Assembly: GCA_964364925.1 (NCBI GenBank)
Contig: CAYIOB010000036.1
Coordinates: 1 to 7,965 of the forward strand
Direction of reading: 5' to 3'
DNA from: JAMCZC01 sp964364925
GTDB taxonomy: Bacteria; Patescibacteriota; Microgenomatia; Levybacterales; UBA12049
Length of the DNA stretch: 7,965 bases
Shown here: one piece after another, positions 5,381-7,965 of the stretch
How positions within the stretch are numbered: position 1 is the stretch's first letter
Layout: the number at the start of each line of letters is the position of its first letter
The notes under the pieces: generated by a model
Told to the model about the DNA's origin: nothing
Database searches by the model: none
What the model saw: the letters and a program-made list of their open reading frames with translations, nothing else
Made by a program: the position numbers and the translations under genes

Positions 5381-6281
5381 GAAGTTTATCGTTACTCACA
5401 CGTCGCCTGACATGGATGCCATAACCAGCGTTTGGCTTATTAGAAAATTTTTGCCCGGCTGGGAAAAGGCCGCAGCACAATTTGTTCCCGCCGGAGAAGC
5501 TGTTGGCAGAACTGCCGAAGCAGGTTTAAAACTTACGGATCCCATTGAGAAAATGGGGGCAAATCTTGTTATTCAGGTTGATACGGGCTTAGGTCCTTTA
5601 GACCATCATCAGATACAAAGTGATAAGATTTGCGCCACGACTTTAACGTTTGATTACGTGATGAAAAAAGTAGAGGGTACCGCTCAGGCTGTAAGTAAAG
5701 AAAAATTGGAAGCTTTGCAAAGAATGGTTAATGTTGTTTTGGAAGACGATCATTTTAAAGAAATCTTCAGAAACGATCCTCTTGCTGATTATCACGAATT
5801 CTTACTTAGTGGAGTTTTAGACGGATTGAGGCTGGAAAAGCCCGACCAGGATGAATTATATCTTGATTTTATAAGTCAGGCGCTAGATGCGCTTTTGCAC
5901 CAATTTGAAAATAGAATCTGGGCCGAAAAAGAAATAAAAGAAAACGGAGTGGAATTTGATACCCGTTTTGGCAAGGGAATTGGGTTTGAAGTAATTAACG
6001 ATTCGGTTATAAAACTGGCTCAAAAAATGGGTTATTACGTAGTTGTCAGGAAAGATCCGAGAAAAGGCTATGTAAGAATAAAAGGGAGGCCTACACTTCC
6101 GGGTAAAAAAAATATAGATTTAACACTTGTTTATGAGAAATTAAGGAAAATGGACCCAGTCGCAACCTGGTTTTTGCATGTTTCCAAAAAAATGCTTTTA
6201 AACGGAACAGTTAAAAATCCAAAAATGAAGCCGACAAAATTATCTCTTGGTGATATAATAGAAGTGTTGAAGACGATTTAG
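5379..6281 (+). CDS. DHH/MYG1-like putative metal-dependent phosphoesterase
   Basis: This 300-residue protein starts with VTHTSPDMDAITSVWLI (5-21), then has IQVDTGLGPLDHHQ (65-78). The order 'D-x-D near the N-terminus, then D-x-G, then DHH' is the metal-site layout of DHH phosphoesterases and the related MYG1 family, whose DHHQ motif matches best. The middle part is helical with DDHFKEIF. The C-terminal part has RKDPRKGYVRIKGR and PVATWFLHVSKKMLLNG (157 onward), which may be a substrate or nucleic-acid binding half. MYG1 proteins have been linked to RNA 3'-5' exonuclease activity, but I cannot assign a substrate here. No Shine-Dalgarno sequence precedes it. The start codon abuts the 7-nt repeat array, and the stop codon lies inside the first unit of the next array. 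Confidence 0.6.
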   Translation: MKFIVTHTSPDMDAITSVWLIRKFLPGWEKAAAQFVPAGEAVGRTAEAGLKLTDPIEKMGANLVIQVDTGLGPLDHHQIQSDKICATTLTFDYVMKKVEGTAQAVSKEKLEALQRMVNVVLEDDHFKEIFRNDPLADYHEFLLSGVLDGLRLEKPDQDELYLDFISQALDALLHQFENRIWAEKEIKENGVEFDTRFGKGIGFEVINDSVIKLAQKMGYYVVVRKDPRKGYVRIKGRPTLPGKKNIDLTLVYEKLRKMDPVATWFLHVSKKMLLNGTVKNPKMKPTKLSLGDIIEVLKTI

Positions 6282-6313
6282 TTAGGTTAGTTAACTAGTT
6301 ACTAGTAACTAGT
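6278..6313. repeat. 7-nt repeat array with a 20-bp perfect palindrome before the HIT gene
   Basis: Units in 7-nt register: TTAGTTA, GGTTAGT, TAACTAG, TTACTAG, TAACTAG (6278-6312). The last three contain the perfect palindrome ACTAGTTACTAGTAACTAGT (6294-6313). The first unit includes the TAG stop (6279-6281) of the DHH/MYG1-like gene. The CTAG half-sites recall the E. coli trp operator core, so the site could also be a target of the TrpR-like regulator in this window. Confidence 0.8.
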
Positions 6314-6318
6314 ATCTT
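6291..6318 (+). promoter_or_regulatory. Possible promoter of the HIT gene
   Basis: TTAACT (6291-6296), a 16-nt spacer and TATCTT (6313-6318) form a weak promoter that would start transcription at or just before ATG 6326. It is made from the 7-nt array and overlaps the palindrome. Confidence 0.3.
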
Positions 6319-6325
6319 ATGAATT

Positions 6326-6649
6326 ATGATGGATTGTGTTTTTTGCAAAATAAGAGATAGAAAAATTCCAAAGGAATTTACTTTTGAAGACGGCGATATA
6401 ATGGTTTTTCCGGATATTCATCCTATTAAACCTACCCATCTTTTAGTTGTATTAAAAAAACACGTTAAAGATTTTTTAGACCTTGAGCCCGGGGATTTAG
6501 AAAAAATTTCAAAAATAATAAAAAAAATCGTAAAAGATAAAAAGCTTGAGGGAAAAGGTTACCGTTTGGGAGTAAATGGCGGTGGAGCACAAATTATAGA
6601 ACATTTACACGTTCACTTAATGAGTCCGTTTGGAAAACAAGAAAGATAG
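6326..6649 (+). CDS. HIT-family protein (histidine triad, purine nucleotide hydrolase-like)
   Basis: This 107-residue protein carries the histidine triad HLHVHL (93-98: H93, H95, H97), the catalytic and phosphate-binding motif of Hint-like nucleotide hydrolases and transferases. It also has the usual N-terminal CVFCKI (4-9) with a CxxC zinc pair and the block IHPIKPTHLLVVLKKHV (31-47). Bacterial members hydrolyse AMP-lysine or other phosphoramidates, or dinucleoside polyphosphates. The exact substrate cannot be told from sequence. The protein ends ten residues after the triad, slightly short. Either ATG 6326 or ATG 6329 can be the start, and neither has a Shine-Dalgarno sequence. The bS21 gene follows after 147 nt. 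Confidence 0.9.
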   Translation: MMDCVFCKIRDRKIPKEFTFEDGDIMVFPDIHPIKPTHLLVVLKKHVKDFLDLEPGDLEKISKIIKKIVKDKKLEGKGYRLGVNGGGAQIIEHLHVHLMSPFGKQER

Positions 6650-6651
6650 CG

Positions 6652-6786
6652 AACCCGCCTAAACTTACTTTGTGGCTTTTGGGTATTATTCATACACGCC
6701 ACAAAGAGCGTTTGAGCGGCGGGTTTAAGAAACTCTAGAAACTCATCCGCTTTGAGCGATTCGTTAAGAGTTTCTAAAAGGAGGTG
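6652..6786 (+). promoter_or_regulatory. Structured 5' leader of rpsU
   Basis: The gap between HIT and rpsU folds well by eye. Hairpin 1: AACCCGCC (6652-6659) pairs with GGCGGGTT (6718-6725), AAAC (6661-6664) with GTTT (6710-6713), and CTTTGTGGC (6668-6676) with GCCACAAAG (6698-6706) around a 21-nt loop. Hairpin 2: TAGAAACTC (6736-6744) pairs with GAGTTTCTA (6768-6776), ending 2 nt before the Shine-Dalgarno AGGAGG. A second copy, AGAAACTC (6728-6735), can take the same partner, so two exclusive folds exist. No T-run follows hairpin 1, so it is not an intrinsic terminator. A cis-regulatory leader, perhaps bound by bS21 itself, is the inferred role. Confidence 0.6.
6779..6784 (+). promoter_or_regulatory. 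Strong Shine-Dalgarno sequence of rpsU
   Basis: AGGAGG followed by TG is a perfect complement of the 16S rRNA 3' tail, 12 nt before ATG 6797. It fixes the rpsU start and rules out the upstream ATG at 6752, which lies inside hairpin 2. It is the only strong Shine-Dalgarno sequence found before a gene in this window. Confidence 0.85.
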
Positions 6787-6796
6787 TTTTATTATT

Positions 6797-6982
6797 ATGG
6801 TAGTTGTTAAAAAAATGCCGGGAGACAGCGACGATGCTTTGATTAGAAAATTCTCAAGAAAAGTAATGTCCGAGGGAATTTTACAAGAAGCAAAAAGAAG
6901 GGGATTCTATCTTAAGCCCTCTTTGGCCAGGAAGCAAAAAGCTGAAGACGCCCGCAAGATGAAGAAAGTCTGGACGGCATAA
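6797..6982 (+). CDS. rpsU: Small ribosomal subunit protein bS21
   Basis: This 61-residue basic protein begins MVVVKKMPGDSDDALIRKFS and shows the bS21 core: DDALIRKFSRKV (12-23), a run rich in Lys and Arg (EAKRRGFYLKPSLARKQK), and a basic helical tail. bS21 binds the 30S platform close to the 3' end of 16S rRNA and helps initiation on Shine-Dalgarno mRNAs. Length is close to the usual 58-70. The start follows AGGAGG at a 12-nt distance; the longer in-frame ATG at 6752 would read through the leader hairpin and the ribosome site. ybeY, a 16S 3'-end maturation factor, begins 4 nt after its stop, so the two form an operon that acts on the same part of the ribosome. Confidence 0.93.
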   Translation: MVVVKKMPGDSDDALIRKFSRKVMSEGILQEAKRRGFYLKPSLARKQKAEDARKMKKVWTA

Positions 6983-6985
6983 TTT

Positions 6986-7372
6986 ATGACCAAAGTTAAC
7001 GTTTTAATTTTTGTTGAAAGCAGATATAAAATCAACAGAAAAAGAATTAAGCAAATTGTTGAACGAACGATTGATAAAAACGAAATCGCCTCGCCGGTTG
7101 AGGTTTCTATTGCTGTTGTGGGCGACAGAAAAATGCGGGAGCTTTCTAGAAGATACAAAGGAGAAGATAAAACAAGAAATGTTTTATCTTTTTCGCAAGC
7201 AGAAGGAGAGCCGGCTCAAATGCCAAGCGACATCTTACGCTTGGGAGACATAGTTCTTTCTTTCCCCCAGGTGATTAGAGATGCTTCAAGAGACGAAATG
7301 CTCGTTGATGACAAAGTGGATGAATTGATTGAACACGGATTAATGCACCTACTCGGAATAAATCACGAGTAA
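6986..7372 (+). CDS. ybeY: Endoribonuclease YbeY, rRNA maturation factor
   Basis: This 128-residue zinc-dependent endoribonuclease matures the 3' end of 16S rRNA and takes part in ribosome quality control. It shows TRNVLSF (63-69), LGDIVLS (86-92) and the zinc motif HGLMHLLGINH with H117, H121 and H127. The protein stops one residue after the third histidine, while YbeY of E. coli or Bacillus (about 155 residues) continues for a helical tail. All ligands are kept, so it should be active. There is no Shine-Dalgarno sequence. The start lies 4 nt after the rpsU stop, which suggests coupled translation. Confidence 0.92.
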   Translation: MTKVNVLIFVESRYKINRKRIKQIVERTIDKNEIASPVEVSIAVVGDRKMRELSRRYKGEDKTRNVLSFSQAEGEPAQMPSDILRLGDIVLSFPQVIRDASRDEMLVDDKVDELIEHGLMHLLGINHE

Positions 7373-7381
7373 ATTAAAAAG

Positions 7382-7485
7382 GCAAAAATCAAAATGCAAA
7401 ATTGCAATTCAAAATTTAAAAGTAGCAAAAATTTTTACTTTTAACTTTAACTTTTGACCTTTAAGTTTTGACCTTTAAATTTAGT
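7382..7485. repeat. Long two-arm 7-nt repeat array between ybeY and dnaX
   Basis: The left arm has seven units in register (7382-7430): GCAAAAA, TCAAAAT, GCAAAAT, TGCAATT, CAAAATT, TAAAAGT, AGCAAAA. After ATTTTT, the right arm has seven units (7437-7485): ACTTTTA, ACTTTAA, CTTTTGA, CCTTTAA, GTTTTGA, CCTTTAA, ATTTAGT. The A-rich and T-rich arms are inverted relatives and can fold back. The array fills the whole gap and ends one base before the dnaX start codon. TTGACC twice in the right arm resembles a -35 box, but no convincing promoter was found. Confidence 0.85.
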
Positions 7486-7486
7486 T

Positions 7487-7965
7487 ATGGTTTTTTACAG
7501 AAAGTACAGACCCCAAAGAATTGAAGAGCTGGATAGCGCGGCGGTTAGAGAAGAATTGTACAGCATTTTGTCTAAAGATTCTTTCTCCCACGCCTTTCTT
7601 TTTACAGGTCCTAAGGGTTTAGGAAAAACTTCTACGGCCAGAATTGTTGCAAAAGTTATAAATTGCGAAAAATCAGCAATCAGCCATCAGCAGCTAGCGT
7701 CTAGTTCAAAAAGCAAGCTGAAGGCTAGCGGCTCGCTGCTAAATGCTAAAATTGAGCCGTGCAATAAATGCCAGCAATGTTTGTCTATTACCAACGGAAC
7801 AAACATGGATGTTTTGGAAATTGACGGAGCGTCAAACCGGGGAATTGACGAAATTAGAGATTTAAGAGACAAAGTAAAGCTTGCGCCGTTTAAAGCTTTA
7901 AAAAAAGTTTATATTATTGACGAAGTCCACATGTTAACAACGGAAGCTTTTAACGCTCTTTTAAA
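7487..7965 (+). CDS. dnaX: DNA polymerase III subunit gamma/tau, N-terminal part (runs off the window)
   Basis: The first 159 codons of the clamp-loader ATPase are present. FYRKYRP (3-9) is the standard DnaX opening. Then come Walker A GPKGLGKT (41-48), the zinc module C60, C92, C95, C98 (NCE, then CNKCQQC), DVLEIDGASNRGIDEIRDL (108-126), and Walker B YIIDE (142-146) followed by VHML. The gene assembles the replisome and loads the beta clamp. The oddity is the zinc module: C60 and C92 lie 32 residues apart, whereas in E. coli the first two cysteines are about 9 apart. The extra stretch (62-87) is encoded by a 73-nt two-arm 7-nt repeat array. Reading frame and all motifs are intact on both sides. 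There is no Shine-Dalgarno sequence; the start abuts another array. Confidence 0.95.
   Translation, partial: MVFYRKYRPQRIEELDSAAVREELYSILSKDSFSHAFLFTGPKGLGKTSTARIVAKVINCEKSAISHQQLASSSKSKLKASGSLLNAKIEPCNKCQQCLSITNGTNMDVLEIDGASNRGIDEIRDLRDKVKLAPFKALKKVYIIDEVHMLTTEAFNALL
7675..7747 (+). repeat. Two-arm 7-nt repeat array inside dnaX
   Basis: The left arm has five AGC-initial units, the last degenerate: AGCAATC, AGCCATC, AGCAGCT, AGCGTCT, AGTTCAA (7675-7709). After the 3-nt spacer AAA, the right arm has five GCT-final units: GCAAGCT, GAAGGCT, AGCGGCT, CGCTGCT, AAATGCT (7713-7747). AGC and GCT are reverse complements, so the arms are inverted. The array is translated in frame as a Ser/Ala/Lys-rich loop beginning AISHQQLASSS. 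Its left arm matches the units in proS in sequence and in reading phase. Confidence 0.85.

Noticed and set aside
6652..6725. Large hairpin after HIT as a rho-independent terminator
   Set aside because: No run of T follows; the sequence continues into a second hairpin and the rpsU ribosome site, so a leader is more likely.
6752..6796. N-terminal extension of bS21 from ATG 6752
   Set aside because: It would translate through leader hairpin 2 and the AGGAGG sequence; bS21 proteins begin close to the MVVVKK-type start at 6797.
6907..7253. Two further open frames overlapping ybeY (one on each strand)
   Set aside because: They are other-frame readings of rpsU-ybeY; YbeY has clear family motifs and they have none.
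3112..7747. CRISPR array or REP-type elements as explanation of the repeats
   Set aside because: Units are 7 nt with no spacers of constant length and no cas genes; the unit sequence changes from site to site, unlike REP elements.

Overview
The window looks like a piece of a streamlined, AT-rich bacterial chromosome of the Candidate Phyla Radiation (Patescibacteria; the gene set and style suggest Microgenomates, but that placement is inferred). The pointers are compact or reduced forms of universal proteins: a 300-residue 6-phosphogluconate dehydrogenase, a stand-alone MetG C-terminal-like tRNA-binding domain, a proline-tRNA ligase with no room for the editing domain, a YbeY that stops right after its metal motif, and a TrpR/YerC-like regulator. 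TGA is used as a stop, so this is not one of the lineages that read TGA as glycine. No tRNA, rRNA, IS element or CRISPR array was seen, and there is no gene-free stretch over 300 bases.

Layout. (1) 1-1314, plus strand: the tail of a probable zwf, gnd overlapping it by ATGA, an 18-codon mini-ORF that resembles the start of the next gene, then the tRNA-binding domain protein. (2) 1311-2075, minus: an RNase Z-like metallo-beta-lactamase protein, divergent from proS (2132-3376, plus). (3) 3363-5224, minus: a proline-rich tail-anchored protein, a TrpR/YerC-like regulator flanked by two near-identical palindromic promoter/operator copies, and D-Ala-D-Ala ligase. (4) 5379-7965, plus: a DHH/MYG1-like protein, a HIT protein, bS21 (rpsU) behind a structured leader, ybeY, and the first 159 codons of dnaX, which runs off the window.

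Three patterns stand out. First, a family of tandem arrays with a strict 7-nt period recurs at five places. Three are intergenic and abut start codons (before the DHH-like gene, HIT and dnaX). Two lie inside coding sequence (proS and dnaX), where they are read in the same phase and give similar peptides (AISNQQLA and AISHQQLA). Three arrays have two arms in opposite orientation, so they can fold back. Second, five genes have a good promoter whose -10 box lies only 8-13 nt before the start codon and no usable Shine-Dalgarno sequence, which predicts leaderless or near-leaderless mRNAs. rpsU is the clear exception, with a roughly 145-nt structured leader and a perfect AGGAGG. Third, the TrpR-like regulator gene sits between two copies of the same CTAG-bearing palindrome. 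One copy overlays its own promoter and the other overlays its stop codon.

Functionally the window mixes oxidative pentose phosphate enzymes (zwf-gnd), translation and RNA maturation (proS, tRNA-binding domain, RNase Z-like protein, bS21, YbeY), wall precursor synthesis (ddl) and replication (dnaX).
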